A stretch of 64,000 nucleotides of DNA from CAKSST01 sp045535505 (GCA_045535505.1 JAZSLU010000004.1:62001-126000), one strand, 5' to 3'; counted from the stretch's first letter, positions 52,161 through 60,683 are shown. Numbers and translations are program-made. Notes: generated by a model from the sequence alone, not told the origin.

Positions 52161-52169
52161 GGCTTTTTT
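52145..52169 (-). terminator. Terminator of the TSUP pair, shared with lexA -35
   Basis: AAAAAAGCCTTG / AAGGCTTTTT hairpin followed by GTTC on the minus strand, immediately after the TSUP stop codon. Confidence 0.75.
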
Positions 52170-52521
52170 AACTTTTTTTAGGTTTTATAAAAAATTCTTT
52201 TACGCCTAAAAAAATTAAAAAAACAGCGAAAATTATGCGTAATACGTCTTGGTTAAAAAGCGTGGTGATATAACTGCCAAGTAACGAGCCTACAATACCA
52301 AACGGCAAAGCAAACATTAGAATTTTCGGCTTAATTTGCTTTTTTGCGGCATAAAATATTATTGCTGTAATGCCTACGGGAATAAAAAATATTAAATTTA
52401 TTCCTTGAGAGGTAAGTTGGTTATTATTTGTGAACAAATTGAAATATATAAGCAAAACAGTACCGCCGCCAAGCCCCATACCACCGATAAGTCCCGATAA
52501 AAATCCTGCAATAATGCTCAT
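52168..52521 (-). CDS. TSUP (TauE/SafE) permease half, C-terminal-type, 117 aa
   Basis: Four hydrophobic segments, with FLSGLIGGMGLGGGTVLLIY as the first (the G-x-G-G-G-T repeat of TSUP proteins) and LPFGIVGSLLGSYI. A canonical TauE/SafE protein has eight helices in ~250 residues; here each half is a separate gene. The start at 52521 overlaps the previous stop as ATGA, with AGGAGTAAGG upstream, so translation is coupled. TSUP proteins export sulfite, sulfonates or related anions. Confidence 0.82.
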   Translation of the reverse strand: MSIIAGFLSGLIGGMGLGGGTVLLIYFNLFTNNNQLTSQGINLIFFIPVGITAIIFYAAKKQIKPKILMFALPFGIVGSLLGSYITTLFNQDVLRIIFAVFLIFLGVKEFFIKPKKS

Positions 52522-52880
52522 TTTATCAACAACCTTACTCCTGCCCATATCATAAAGAGGGCAAAAATTTTACGCAAAAGGGGAGTAGAAATTTTTGACA
52601 GTACCAAAGTACCAAGAGCCGCACCTGCCATGCCGGGTAATATATACGGCAGTGCATCGTTTACGGTCACTGTGCCTTTTGAGATGTATGTTATGGCAGA
52701 AATGACCGAAATCGGCACAATTAATGCAACAGCATTGGCGTGAGCCTGTTTTTGTTCTAGTTTTGCGGCTTTAAGCATAGGTACGGCAATCATACCGCCG
52801 CCTGCCCCAAGAAGTCCGTTTATAACACCGACGCCCAAGCCACACAGGGCGGTGATTATATTTTTCTTTTCAATCTTCAT
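52518..52880 (-). CDS. TSUP (TauE/SafE) permease half, N-terminal-type, 120 aa
   Basis: Four hydrophobic segments; the first contains GVGVINGLLGAGGGMIAVPML, again the TSUP glycine motif, followed by QAHANAVALIVPISVISA and GMAGAALGTLVLSKI. The start at 52880 (MKIEKKN) has only a weak RBS; a longer in-frame start at 52916 lies within the terminator of the upstream gene and is unlikely. It overlaps the second half by 4 bp, and the two probably form one transporter. Confidence 0.82.
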   Translation of the reverse strand: MKIEKKNIITALCGLGVGVINGLLGAGGGMIAVPMLKAAKLEQKQAHANAVALIVPISVISAITYISKGTVTVNDALPYILPGMAGAALGTLVLSKISTPLLRKIFALFMIWAGVRLLIK

Positions 52881-52907
52881 ACAGATAGTATTGGCAAAAG
52901 CAAAACA

Positions 52908-52935
52908 AAAATGCATAGCTTTTGCTATGCATTTT
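52908..52935 (-). terminator. Terminator over the end of the hydrolase gene
   Basis: AAAATGCATAGC and GCTATGCATTTT form a perfect stem around a four-base loop; on the minus strand it is followed by TGTTTTG. It includes the hydrolase stop codon. Confidence 0.8.
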
Positions 52936-53878
52936 CTACTATCGTGTCAATTCCGTTATCGCTAAAGAATTTAGCAACCGATTTTAAATAATTTTCTTTA
53001 TCCACTACGTAGCTTAAACCATGGTCGGCATCCTTTACGGTTATGATGGCTTTTGGTTGTTTGCAGTTATCAAAGCAACGTTTGCTCATCTCGCACGGGA
53101 CAAAGTTGTCACTCTCGCCATGGAAAAATATGATAGGTACGTCGCACCGTTTTGCCGACTCTATAGGGTTTGCTTTATTGACGTCAAACCCACCGAAAAC
53201 AAGACCGCCAAGCCGTACAAACGGATATAAAATTTTTGGCGGCAGACGCAAATCTTTAATTGTTTTTATAATCATTTCTTTTGCGCTTGAATAGCCGCAG
53301 TCGGCAAGAACACCCACAACGTTTTTGGGCAAGGGATTACCTGCTGCCATCAAAACTGTTGCCGCACCCATTGAAATGCCGCAAAGAATAATTTTTGCAT
53401 CCTTGTCAATGTGGTTTACAATAAAGTCAATCCACCTAAGGCAGTCGCGGCTTTCGTTAACGCCAAAAGAAATTACGTGTCCGTCACTTTTGCCGCCTGC
53501 ACGCTGGTCAACAAGCAAAACGCTTCTTCCCAAAGAGAAGCACCGCTGTACACCGCCGCACAAATCTCGCTCGGCGCTGCCACGGTAACCGTGAAACATT
53601 AATTCAATCGGCGCACCCTTTTTAAATTCGTAAAACTTTCCGTAAAGGTTTAGACCGTCGTGTGAGACAATAGAAACCTGCTTGTATGGCATCTTCTTTA
53701 CTTGAGTCTGCCAGTTTTTCATTATGTCGTGGTAAGGGATATATTCATCACCGGGCGGCAGGTCAAACTCTTTTACTGTTTTATCTTTTCTTGAGGCAAA
53801 AAAGGTTAAATGAAAACAAATAAAAGCCACTAAAAATATAAGTACAATAATAAAAAGTGCCAAATAAACAAATAACAT
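52925..53878 (-). CDS. Membrane-anchored alpha/beta hydrolase, 317 aa
   Basis: An N-terminal hydrophobic helix (about 2-25) anchors an alpha/beta hydrolase domain. The nucleophile elbow is CGISMGAAT, the oxyanion region FHGYRGSAERD, and the catalytic Asp and His are likely in FHGESDNFVP and DADHGLSY. It is similar to uncharacterised S9/BAAT-like hydrolases of Clostridia. The substrate is unknown. Confidence 0.88.
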   Translation of the reverse strand: MLFVYLALFIIVLIFLVAFICFHLTFFASRKDKTVKEFDLPPGDEYIPYHDIMKNWQTQVKKMPYKQVSIVSHDGLNLYGKFYEFKKGAPIELMFHGYRGSAERDLCGGVQRCFSLGRSVLLVDQRAGGKSDGHVISFGVNESRDCLRWIDFIVNHIDKDAKIILCGISMGAATVLMAAGNPLPKNVVGVLADCGYSSAKEMIIKTIKDLRLPPKILYPFVRLGGLVFGGFDVNKANPIESAKRCDVPIIFFHGESDNFVPCEMSKRCFDNCKQPKAIITVKDADHGLSYVVDKENYLKSVAKFFSDNGIDTIVENA

Positions 53879-53995
53879 ATTCTCACCTTCCTTTACTTTT
53901 ATATTATACCATTATTTTCTAAAATAATCAAATCTCTTTATTTTTTAACAAAATTTTAATAAAATATGAACATAACAAAATTTAGGAGAGATGAT

Positions 53996-55255
53996 GTGGA
54001 CGTAAACTATAAAAACAAAAAACGTTATAACACTGCAAAATATCCCATTCGTCAGCCTATTATAATTGTGTGGCTGATATGGCTTTTATCAAAATTTGCG
54101 CTTATGGGTAAAAAATATAAGATTGAAAAAATTAATATGGAAGGATTAAAGCCGCCTTACATACTGCTTAGTAACCATATGTATTTTATAGATTTTGAGC
54201 TTTGTGCAATGGGTACTCTGCCGCACAGAGTAAACAATGTTGTCAGCATTGACGGTTTTTATCGTCGCCCTTGGCTTTTAGAGCTTATCGGCGCAATTTG
54301 CACACGCAAATTTACAATGGATTTAGGACTTGTAAAGTCGATAAGAAAGGTGCTTAAACGGGGAGATATTTTATCAATGTATCCCGAGGCAAGATATTCG
54401 CCTTGCGGCACAACCTCGTATATGCCTGAATCGCTTGGAAAACTGATAAAACTTAATAAAGTGCCTGTTGTGGCGGTTGTGCATCACGGCAATTATTTGC
54501 ACTCTCCTTTCTGGAACTATCGCAAAAAGCGTAAAGTGCCTTTTTGTACTACAATGACACAAATTTTAACTGCCGAGCAGGTAAAGGCAATGAAGGTTGA
54601 AGAAATTAATGATGCCGTAAAGACAGCGCTCACTTATGACGATTATTGTTATCAAAAAGAAAACGGCATTAAAATTACCGAGCCTTTTAGGGCCGAGGGA
54701 ATGCATAAAATTCTTTATCAATGTCCCGAATGTTTAACTGAGTCTAAAATGGCATCCAAAGGTACCGAAATTTTTTGTACCCAGTGCTCAAAACGATGGA
54801 ACTTAAACGAGGATGGCACCCTTTCGGCATTACAGGGCGAAACAAAATTTACTCACGTGCCCGACTGGTTTGAGTGGGAACGCAAGCAGGTTAAAAAGCA
54901 GGTGCAAGAAGGTACTTACCGCTTTGAAGACGAGGTCGAGGTTTATTCCTTGCCACGCTGTTGGCGGTTTATGAAACTTGGTAAAGCAACCTTGACACAC
55001 GATGCGCAAAACGGCTTTGTTTTAAAAGGCAATTATCGAAACAGCGACTATGAAATTTGCCGCCGACCGCTTGATAGCAACAGTTTGCATATTGAGTATG
55101 ATTATTGTTACATAAAGCCTTTTGACTGTGTTGACATTTCAACCGAAAACGATTCGTTTTATTGTTATCCTACAAAACAAAACGTTGTAACAAAACTTGC
55201 ATTTGCTACCGAAGAAATTTATAAGATGCACAAGAATAATATAAAAAATGACTGA
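53996..55255 (+). CDS. PlsC-like acyltransferase with C-terminal zinc ribbon, 419 aa
   Basis: The acyltransferase domain (about 50-230) has the catalytic HX4D in SNHMYFIDF and YPEARYSP in place of the usual EGTR motif. One N-terminal membrane segment is present. Residues about 240-275 contain CPEC and CTQC spaced as a zinc ribbon, followed by a ~150-residue tail without a known match. It may acylate a lysophospholipid or related acceptor. The GTG at 53996 behind AGGAGAG is preferred over an upstream in-frame ATG at 53966 that has no RBS. Confidence 0.82.
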   Translation: MDVNYKNKKRYNTAKYPIRQPIIIVWLIWLLSKFALMGKKYKIEKINMEGLKPPYILLSNHMYFIDFELCAMGTLPHRVNNVVSIDGFYRRPWLLELIGAICTRKFTMDLGLVKSIRKVLKRGDILSMYPEARYSPCGTTSYMPESLGKLIKLNKVPVVAVVHHGNYLHSPFWNYRKKRKVPFCTTMTQILTAEQVKAMKVEEINDAVKTALTYDDYCYQKENGIKITEPFRAEGMHKILYQCPECLTESKMASKGTEIFCTQCSKRWNLNEDGTLSALQGETKFTHVPDWFEWERKQVKKQVQEGTYRFEDEVEVYSLPRCWRFMKLGKATLTHDAQNGFVLKGNYRNSDYEICRRPLDSNSLHIEYDYCYIKPFDCVDISTENDSFYCYPTKQNVVTKLAFATEEIYKMHKNNIKND

Positions 55256-55277
55256 GCTTTTGCTCAGTCATTTTTTT
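55243..55277. terminator. Bidirectional terminator
   Basis: AAAAAATGACTGAGC and GCTCAGTCATTTTTT form a perfect stem with a TTTT loop between the acyltransferase and rnfB. Confidence 0.92.
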
Positions 55278-56052
55278 ATAATATGCAATGTTGCGGACAT
55301 TTCTCGGCACATTTTTTGCAAGCGGTACAAAGTTCGGGGTTAATGCGCGCAAGATTGTCTTCGATAGATATTGCCGCCGCCTCGCATTGTTTTTGACAAA
55401 TTTTGCAACCGATACAAGCCGAACGGCACACCTTTTTTGCAACAGCACCTTTTTGTTTGTTTGAACACATAACTGCCAACGAGTTGGTTTTAGGTATCAT
55501 ATCAATAATATTTTTGGGGCAAACGTTAACACATTTTCTGCAACCTGCGCATAACTCGGGGTTCACCTTTGCAGCACCGTTTATAACCGAAAGTGCACCT
55601 TTGTCGCACACTTTTTGGCAGTCGCCCAGACCTATACAACCAAAACTGCAAGACGAGGGACCGCCGTAAAGCATGTTTGCCGCCGCGCAACTTTGCAAAC
55701 CGTAATAAAGGTTTTTAGTATCGGTTTTTTCACAGTCGCCGCCACAAGCTACAAATGCAACGAACTGTACAGCAGAAATTTTGGTGCCTAAGGTTTGTGA
55801 CAGTTCGGTTACGGTTTTCTCGCCACCCGGTCCGCAAAGGTTTGCGGGGGCGACCCCTTTGGAAATTGCCTCGGCATAATCGTCGCAACCGGCATAACCG
55901 CAAGCACCGCAGTTTGCGCCCGGCAAACAAGAGCGAATTTGTGTTAATTTTTCGTCAACGGGAACGCTCATAAAGGCACTTGCAACACAAAGACCGATAC
56001 CGGCAACAAGACCAATACCCGCTACAATTAAAACAGCCCATAAAAATCCCAT
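55276..56052 (-). CDS. rnfB: Rnf complex subunit B, 258 aa
   Basis: RnfB is the ferredoxin-like entry subunit of the Rnf ion-translocating ferredoxin:NAD+ oxidoreductase. An N-terminal membrane helix is followed by CLPGANCGACGYAGC (the [4Fe-4S] signature), a second cysteine-rich region and two ferredoxin-type CxxCxxCxxxC pairs (CAGCRKCVNVC, CIGCKICQKQC, CTACKKCAEKC). It is the last gene of rnfCDGEAB. Confidence 0.95.
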   Translation of the reverse strand: MGFLWAVLIVAGIGLVAGIGLCVASAFMSVPVDEKLTQIRSCLPGANCGACGYAGCDDYAEAISKGVAPANLCGPGGEKTVTELSQTLGTKISAVQFVAFVACGGDCEKTDTKNLYYGLQSCAAANMLYGGPSSCSFGCIGLGDCQKVCDKGALSVINGAAKVNPELCAGCRKCVNVCPKNIIDMIPKTNSLAVMCSNKQKGAVAKKVCRSACIGCKICQKQCEAAAISIEDNLARINPELCTACKKCAEKCPQHCIL

Positions 56053-56055
56053 AGT

Positions 56056-56637
56056 TTAACCTCCCACTATACCGGCAAAGCCTAAAAACGAAAGTGAAAC
56101 TATTGATGCGGATATTAAGGTAATGGGCAAACCCTGCAAAAATTCAGGAACGTCGCAGGTTTCAAGTTTTGAGCGAACACCTGCAAACATAATCATTGCC
56201 ACCAAAAAACCAATACCTGCGCCAAGCGCATTAAAGATTGACTGCACGTAGGTAAGTGAATCTGTGAAATTGAGTATGGTAACGCCAAGCACTGCACAGT
56301 TTGTTGTGATAAGCGGCAAATAAATGCCAAGTGCTTTGTAAATGGGCGGCAAAAACTTTTTTAATACAATTTCAAGCAACTGCACCAATGATGCAATAAC
56401 AAGAATAAACACGATGGTTTGCAAATATTCAAGACCTAACGGTATAAGCAAAAATGCGTGTAATGGGTATGTAACAAGCGTTGCAAGTAACATAACAATA
56501 ATAACCGCAAGACTCATTGAAAATGCGGTGTTAATTTTTTTGGAAACGCCTAAGAAAGGGCAAATGCCCAAAAATTTTGAGAGCACCATATTGCTTGAAA
56601 GAATGCCTGCAAGCAAAATAACGATAAGTTTAGTCAT
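56056..56637 (-). CDS. rnfA: Rnf complex subunit A, 193 aa
   Basis: Six membrane helices, with SNMVLSKFLGICPFLGVSKK and ITTNCAVLGV carrying the conserved cysteines that ligate the intramembrane iron centre shared with RnfE. The start at 56637 (MTKLIVILL) gives the standard 193-residue length and overlaps the rnfE stop by 8 bp. Confidence 0.95.
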   Translation of the reverse strand: MTKLIVILLAGILSSNMVLSKFLGICPFLGVSKKINTAFSMSLAVIIVMLLATLVTYPLHAFLLIPLGLEYLQTIVFILVIASLVQLLEIVLKKFLPPIYKALGIYLPLITTNCAVLGVTILNFTDSLTYVQSIFNALGAGIGFLVAMIMFAGVRSKLETCDVPEFLQGLPITLISASIVSLSFLGFAGIVGG

Positions 56638-57316
56638 TAGTTGTACCCTCCTTACACTCGCCGCAGTTTTGTGCGTTGGGGCAACCCTTGCAACCAAGAC
56701 TCTTTACCGGTTTATTGCCAAAGCGTACGGCAACTTTGTTTGCTAAAGCTACCAAAACGCCAAAGACAAAGAATCCTCCGGGTGGCAAAATCATAACTGT
56801 CATTGCGGGTATATCAAAGGCTGATAAAACAGGCAAAGAAAAGAGTGTACCTGCGCCCAAAAGCTCACGAATAGCACCCATTAAAAACAAGGTTGCCGTA
56901 AAACCAATTCCCATTCCCAAAGCGTCAAGAACACTTGGCAAAATCGAGTGCTTACAAGCAAACATTTCTGCACGGGCAAGAATAATACAGTTAACAACAA
57001 TTAAAGGCAAATAAATGCCAAGCGCATCGTTGACGGTTGGCACAAAAGCCTTAAGAAGCATTTGTACAATGGTAACGAATGTGGCAATAATGGTTATAAA
57101 AGCGGGTATGCGCACCTTATCGGGTATAAATTTACGTAACAGAGATATAACAACGTTTGAACCCAAAAGCACAAGCGTTGCGGCAATACCCATACCTATA
57201 CCGTTGATAGCAGATGTGGTAACCGCGAGGGTGGGACAAGTGCCCAGCATTAATCTCAAAACGGGGTTTTCACGTATGATGCCGTTTGAAAAATAGGATA
57301 GATTTTCTTTATTCAT
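56630..57316 (-). CDS. rnfE: Rnf complex subunit E with Cys-rich C-terminal tail, 228 aa
   Basis: A six-helix membrane subunit homologous to RnfA: RLMLGTCPTLAVTTSA and IVVNCIILARAE hold the two iron-binding cysteines. After the last helix comes an extra tail, LGCKGCPNAQNCGECKEG, with four cysteines spaced like a metal site, not part of the minimal RnfE. The start at 57316 (MNKENLSYF) has GGAGGTG upstream. Confidence 0.94.
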   Translation of the reverse strand: MNKENLSYFSNGIIRENPVLRLMLGTCPTLAVTTSAINGIGMGIAATLVLLGSNVVISLLRKFIPDKVRIPAFITIIATFVTIVQMLLKAFVPTVNDALGIYLPLIVVNCIILARAEMFACKHSILPSVLDALGMGIGFTATLFLMGAIRELLGAGTLFSLPVLSAFDIPAMTVMILPPGGFFVFGVLVALANKVAVRFGNKPVKSLGCKGCPNAQNCGECKEGTTND

Positions 57317-57848
57317 TAGCGGCACCTCCCGTAATATTAGCGTAAAGTTCACAAGATGAGTTGACGGCTTGTATAACTGCTTTTGAAGAATAAGTTGCGC
57401 CCGAAATAATATTTACTGAATTGTCAAAGGGCGCAGTATTGCCGATAAATTGTGACAAGAAAGAGTTTTCACTAACTCGTTGACCGAGACCCGGTGTTTC
57501 ACCTGATGCGTCTAAAATTTCAACAGCTTTTACGGTGCCGTCCGGGTTAATGCCTACCATAACCGAAACATCGCCGTTATAGCCTGTGCTCTTTTGTGTA
57601 AAAATGTAGCCTAAAGTTTGGCTGTTGTCATCTTGAGCAATATAATATGTTTCGCCTTTTTTGGCGGTTTGAGCAGTATAGGTTTTGGCTGCAATTACGT
57701 TTGCCATAGTGGCATTAAGTTTTTTCTCATTTTGCTTTGCAATAGCGCCTTTTGTAACGGCGTTTGTTGCGGCAAGTAACACTGCGGCACAAAGGCAAAC
57801 AAAAAATAAAGAAAGAGCGGGAGAAAGTATTTCTTTTAATTTATGCAT
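57309..57848 (-). CDS. rnfG: Rnf complex subunit G, 179 aa
   Basis: One N-terminal membrane helix and an FMN-binding domain. NIISGATYSS carries the S/T-GAT flavinylation motif in which the Thr binds FMN covalently. TPGLGQRV is also conserved. It overlaps rnfD and rnfE by 8 bp each. Confidence 0.94.
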   Translation of the reverse strand: MHKLKEILSPALSLFFVCLCAAVLLAATNAVTKGAIAKQNEKKLNATMANVIAAKTYTAQTAKKGETYYIAQDDNSQTLGYIFTQKSTGYNGDVSVMVGINPDGTVKAVEILDASGETPGLGQRVSENSFLSQFIGNTAPFDNSVNIISGATYSSKAVIQAVNSSCELYANITGGAANE

Positions 57849-58761
57849 TTTGTTTGCCCTCCTTATATCCGAAGGGTTTTGGCAAAGTGATTGTGTTTAT
57901 GTGCGGTACGAGAATGTTCATAAGCAAAATTGCGTAAGATGCGCCCTCGGGCATAGAACCAAAGTGACGTATAAGCACACTCAGCACACCGCAACCGATA
58001 CCAAACACAATTTTTCCCAAAAAGGTTTTGGGTGAGGTTGTGTAATCGGTTGCCATAAAGAATGCTGCAATCATAATACCGCCGCTTAAAATGGAATAAA
58101 AAGAGTCATATATGCTGCCGGTTAAAATTAAAGTGAGCAAAAAGGCAGATGCTATGTAAGACAAGGGAATTGTGGCTGAAATCACACGCCTTACCATTAA
58201 ATAAAGTCCGCCTAAAATGAGCAAAAGGGGAAACACCTCGCCAATGCAGCCGGCATGGCCGCCAAGCAACAAAGCTTTAATGGGAGTGTTGCCGTTTGCT
58301 AAAGGTGTTGCGGTTGAAACAATATTGCCAAAAGGTTCGTAATAAACCGACATATAGGCGGGGAAAGAAACCAGTAATATAATGCGGGCAGTAGCGGCAG
58401 GATTGGCAAAGTTTTGCCCAAGTCCACCGAAAAACTGCTTTACAATAATTATTGCAACAAAACTGCCTAATGCCGCCATCCACAAAGGCAGGGCACTGCT
58501 GAGACACAAACCTAAAATAAGACCTGTAACAGCGGCGCTAAAATCACCTATAGTGGTTGCTTTTTTTGTAAACACACACCACAAATGTTCTGCTAAAACT
58601 GCAGAAACAACACACACAATAAGCACGAGTGCGGCTTTAACACCAAAAAAGGCAATACCTGCAATAGACGTAGGTGCCAAGGCAATAAGAACGTCAGCCA
58701 TAATGCCGCGCGTGGTATCGACAGAGTGTATGTGCGGTGAAGAAGAAACGGTTAACTTCAT
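57841..58761 (-). CDS. rnfD: Rnf complex subunit D, 306 aa
   Basis: A polytopic flavoprotein of the NqrB/RnfD family with ten hydrophobic segments. The covalent-FMN site is VSTATPLANG, a variant of the SGATPL motif. NPAATARIILLVSFP and FMATDYTTSP are typical. The start overlaps the rnfC stop as TAATG. Confidence 0.94.
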   Translation of the reverse strand: MKLTVSSSPHIHSVDTTRGIMADVLIALAPTSIAGIAFFGVKAALVLIVCVVSAVLAEHLWCVFTKKATTIGDFSAAVTGLILGLCLSSALPLWMAALGSFVAIIIVKQFFGGLGQNFANPAATARIILLVSFPAYMSVYYEPFGNIVSTATPLANGNTPIKALLLGGHAGCIGEVFPLLLILGGLYLMVRRVISATIPLSYIASAFLLTLILTGSIYDSFYSILSGGIMIAAFFMATDYTTSPKTFLGKIVFGIGCGVLSVLIRHFGSMPEGASYAILLMNILVPHINTITLPKPFGYKEGKQNA

Positions 58762-60098
58762 TATTTGCCTCCTCTTAATTTGTTTTTAGCCAATCTCATA
58801 ATCTGTGTAAGCGGGCGCTTTGCAGGGCAAGAAAATGAGCAAGAACCACATTCCATACAATAACTAACATGCAAATGCGATAATGCGGTAATATCATTTG
58901 TTTTAATAGCATTTTCAATCGAGCAGGGAATCAACTTCATCGGACAGGCTCGATGGCATCTGCCACAGTTGATACAGACTGTCGCTTCCGGAAAAATTTC
59001 TTTTGAGTCGCAAAACGCTAATACGGCGTTGTTTTGTTTTAAAATAGGTTGGTCTAATGACTGTAATGCAACGCCCATCATAGGACCACCATAAAGAACT
59101 TTAACCGGGTCAGCGGTAAAACCACCGCAAAACTCAATTAAATCAGCAACACTTGTGCCAAGGGGTACAATGACGTTTTTTGGGGTAGAAATTGCGGTAC
59201 CGTCAACGGTTATACGTTTTCTAACAAGAGGCATACCTGTGCGAATGTAACGGTAAAGGGTGGCAACGCTTGTTATATTAAGAACCATACAGCCAACGTC
59301 AGACGGTAAAGCGCCCAACGGCAGACGGCGCTTGGTAGCAGAATAAATTAAAACCTTTTCAGCGCCTTGCGGGTAATAGGAATTTAATTTCAACACTTGA
59401 ACCGAACGGCCCTCGTTGCGCTTATCAGCAGTAAGTTCGGCAAGTTTTTTAATGGCCTCGGGTTTATTGTCTTCGATAGCAATATATACATGCTTAAAGC
59501 CGATAATGTGTTTAAGCAGATAAATGCCTTCCATAATGTCATCAAAGTCTTCCATACAACTGCGATAGTCTGACGTTATGTAAGGCTCACATTCGGCACC
59601 GTTGATAATAAGGGTGTCGAGACGGTTTTCTTCCTTGGGGGTTAGTTTGACATGTGTGGGAAAACCTGCACCGCCCAGGCCGACAAGACCGCAAGCTCGG
59701 GTTGCTTTTACAAGGTCGTCAGCATTATTAATTTGAACAGGATTTAAATTGGGGCATACGGTATCGTTGCCATCTGATTCAATAACAACTGCTTTACAGG
59801 TGTTGCCGTTTGAAAGAGAAAAATCAACAATTTCTTTAACAACACCCGAAACCGAAGAATATATTGGGGCGCTTATAAATTTTTCGCTATCTCCGATAAG
59901 TGTACCGACAAAAACATTATCACCTGCTTTAACGCAAGGCTCACAAGGTGCACCAATGTGCTGTAACATGGGAATAGTGACGCACTTTGGTGACGGCATG
60001 ATAACACTTTTAACTTGGGCTGTGTTTTTGCGGTGGGGCACTTGGGCGCCACCGCGTATTTTGCCGACAGGATGTACAATTTCCTGTAATAAACTCAT
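58761..60098 (-). CDS. rnfC: Rnf complex subunit C, 445 aa
   Basis: The NADH/FMN-facing subunit. VGLGGAGFPTHVKL is the nucleotide-binding glycine loop, followed by NGAECEPYI, and two [4Fe-4S] motifs, CINCGRCHRACP and CMECGSCSFSCP. It heads the rnf operon behind a GGAGGATA Shine-Dalgarno and a clear promoter. Confidence 0.95.
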   Translation of the reverse strand: MSLLQEIVHPVGKIRGGAQVPHRKNTAQVKSVIMPSPKCVTIPMLQHIGAPCEPCVKAGDNVFVGTLIGDSEKFISAPIYSSVSGVVKEIVDFSLSNGNTCKAVVIESDGNDTVCPNLNPVQINNADDLVKATRACGLVGLGGAGFPTHVKLTPKEENRLDTLIINGAECEPYITSDYRSCMEDFDDIMEGIYLLKHIIGFKHVYIAIEDNKPEAIKKLAELTADKRNEGRSVQVLKLNSYYPQGAEKVLIYSATKRRLPLGALPSDVGCMVLNITSVATLYRYIRTGMPLVRKRITVDGTAISTPKNVIVPLGTSVADLIEFCGGFTADPVKVLYGGPMMGVALQSLDQPILKQNNAVLAFCDSKEIFPEATVCINCGRCHRACPMKLIPCSIENAIKTNDITALSHLHVSYCMECGSCSFSCPAKRPLTQIMRLAKNKLRGGK

Positions 60099-60143
60099 AT
60101 ATTATCCTCCAGAGAAGAAAGTGGTATTAACATAATCATTATA

Positions 60144-60172
60144 ATTATAATATTGATTTAAAAGAAATTCAA
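60144..60172 (-). promoter_or_regulatory. rnf operon promoter
   Basis: On the minus strand TTGAAT (60167-60172) and TATAAT (60144-60149) are separated by 17 bp, with initiation about 40 bp before rnfC. Confidence 0.8.
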
Positions 60173-60240
60173 GTAAAAGCGGTAAAACTTGCCTGTTTTA
60201 TGGTATAAAATATTATTTTTGTAAAAAAATAAAAAAGTAC

Positions 60241-60269
60241 TTGCAAAACATAAAAGTATTGTGTATAAT
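60241..60269 (+). promoter_or_regulatory. tRNA-fMet promoter
   Basis: TTGCAA (60241-60246) and TATAAT (60264-60269), 17-bp spacer, 22 bp before the tRNA. Confidence 0.85.
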
Positions 60270-60291
60270 AGTTGTACTGAAAATTAAATAT

Positions 60292-60367
<76 letters not shown>

Positions 60368-60373
60368 AAAAAT

Positions 60374-60405
60374 CTCCGATACCCTAAAGGGTGTCGGATT
60401 TTTTT
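60374..60405 (+). terminator. Terminator after tRNA-fMet
   Basis: TCCGATACCC and GGGTGTCGGA close a TAAA loop, followed by seven T residues. An almost identical hairpin recurs at 62784-62815 in the second direct repeat. Confidence 0.9.
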
Positions 60406-60438
60406 CTTGTTTTGGTGATATTTATTTTAATTTGTTAT

Positions 60439-60469
60439 CTTCGGGTTATGAGAACGACGAGCGGTGCTC
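60439..60469 (-). pseudogene. Antisense tRNA-fMet fragment
   Basis: CTTCGGGTTATGAG is the exact reverse complement of the anticodon arm of the adjacent tRNA-fMet (60323-60336). The match continues with small changes through CGACGAGC and GCTC of the D-arm, so this looks like a decayed inverted copy. The same fragment recurs at 62849-62879. Confidence 0.7.
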
Positions 60470-60625
60470 GTTGGGTGACGTCGCGACCGCCGCCGGTGGC
60501 GGATAAAGGGAGCGTAAGGAAGCGCCGCAGTCGAAAGTTGCAGGCGCTCCAAGCCGACCGCAACTTTCGGAAACCGCAAGAGGGCAAGCAAGCGCAAAGC
60601 GCTTGCGAGAGAATATTTTATCAAA
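60470..60625. repeat. GC-rich multi-hairpin element
   Basis: About 156 bp clearly richer in GC than its surroundings. It contains CGAAAGTTGC (60532-60541) with GCAACTTTCG (60560-60569), GCAAGCGC (60588-60595) with GCGCTTGC (60599-60606), and CCGCC/GGCGG near 60486-60502. It sits between an antisense tRNA remnant and a duplicated tRNA 3' end. Open frames across it give only low-quality peptides and are not called. Confidence 0.7.
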
Positions 60626-60654
60626 CGTTGGTTCAAGTCCAGCCCGCGCAACCA
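60626..60654 (+). pseudogene. Duplicated 3' end of tRNA-fMet
   Basis: The last 29 nt of tRNA-fMet (from the T-arm to CCA; original at 60339-60367) are repeated exactly. No acceptor 5' half or anticodon arm is attached, so it is not a functional tRNA. Confidence 0.9.
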
Positions 60655-60661
60655 ATAAGTA

Positions 60662-60678
60662 GCACCGATTTAGATATC
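60662..60678. repeat. 17-bp inverted repeat, left end of restriction-modification cassette
   Basis: GCACCGATTTAGATATC is the exact reverse complement of 62752-62768. Its outer edge is 7 bp from the trinucleotide CCA that also follows the right end. Confidence 0.85.
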
Positions 60679-60683
60679 GGGGC

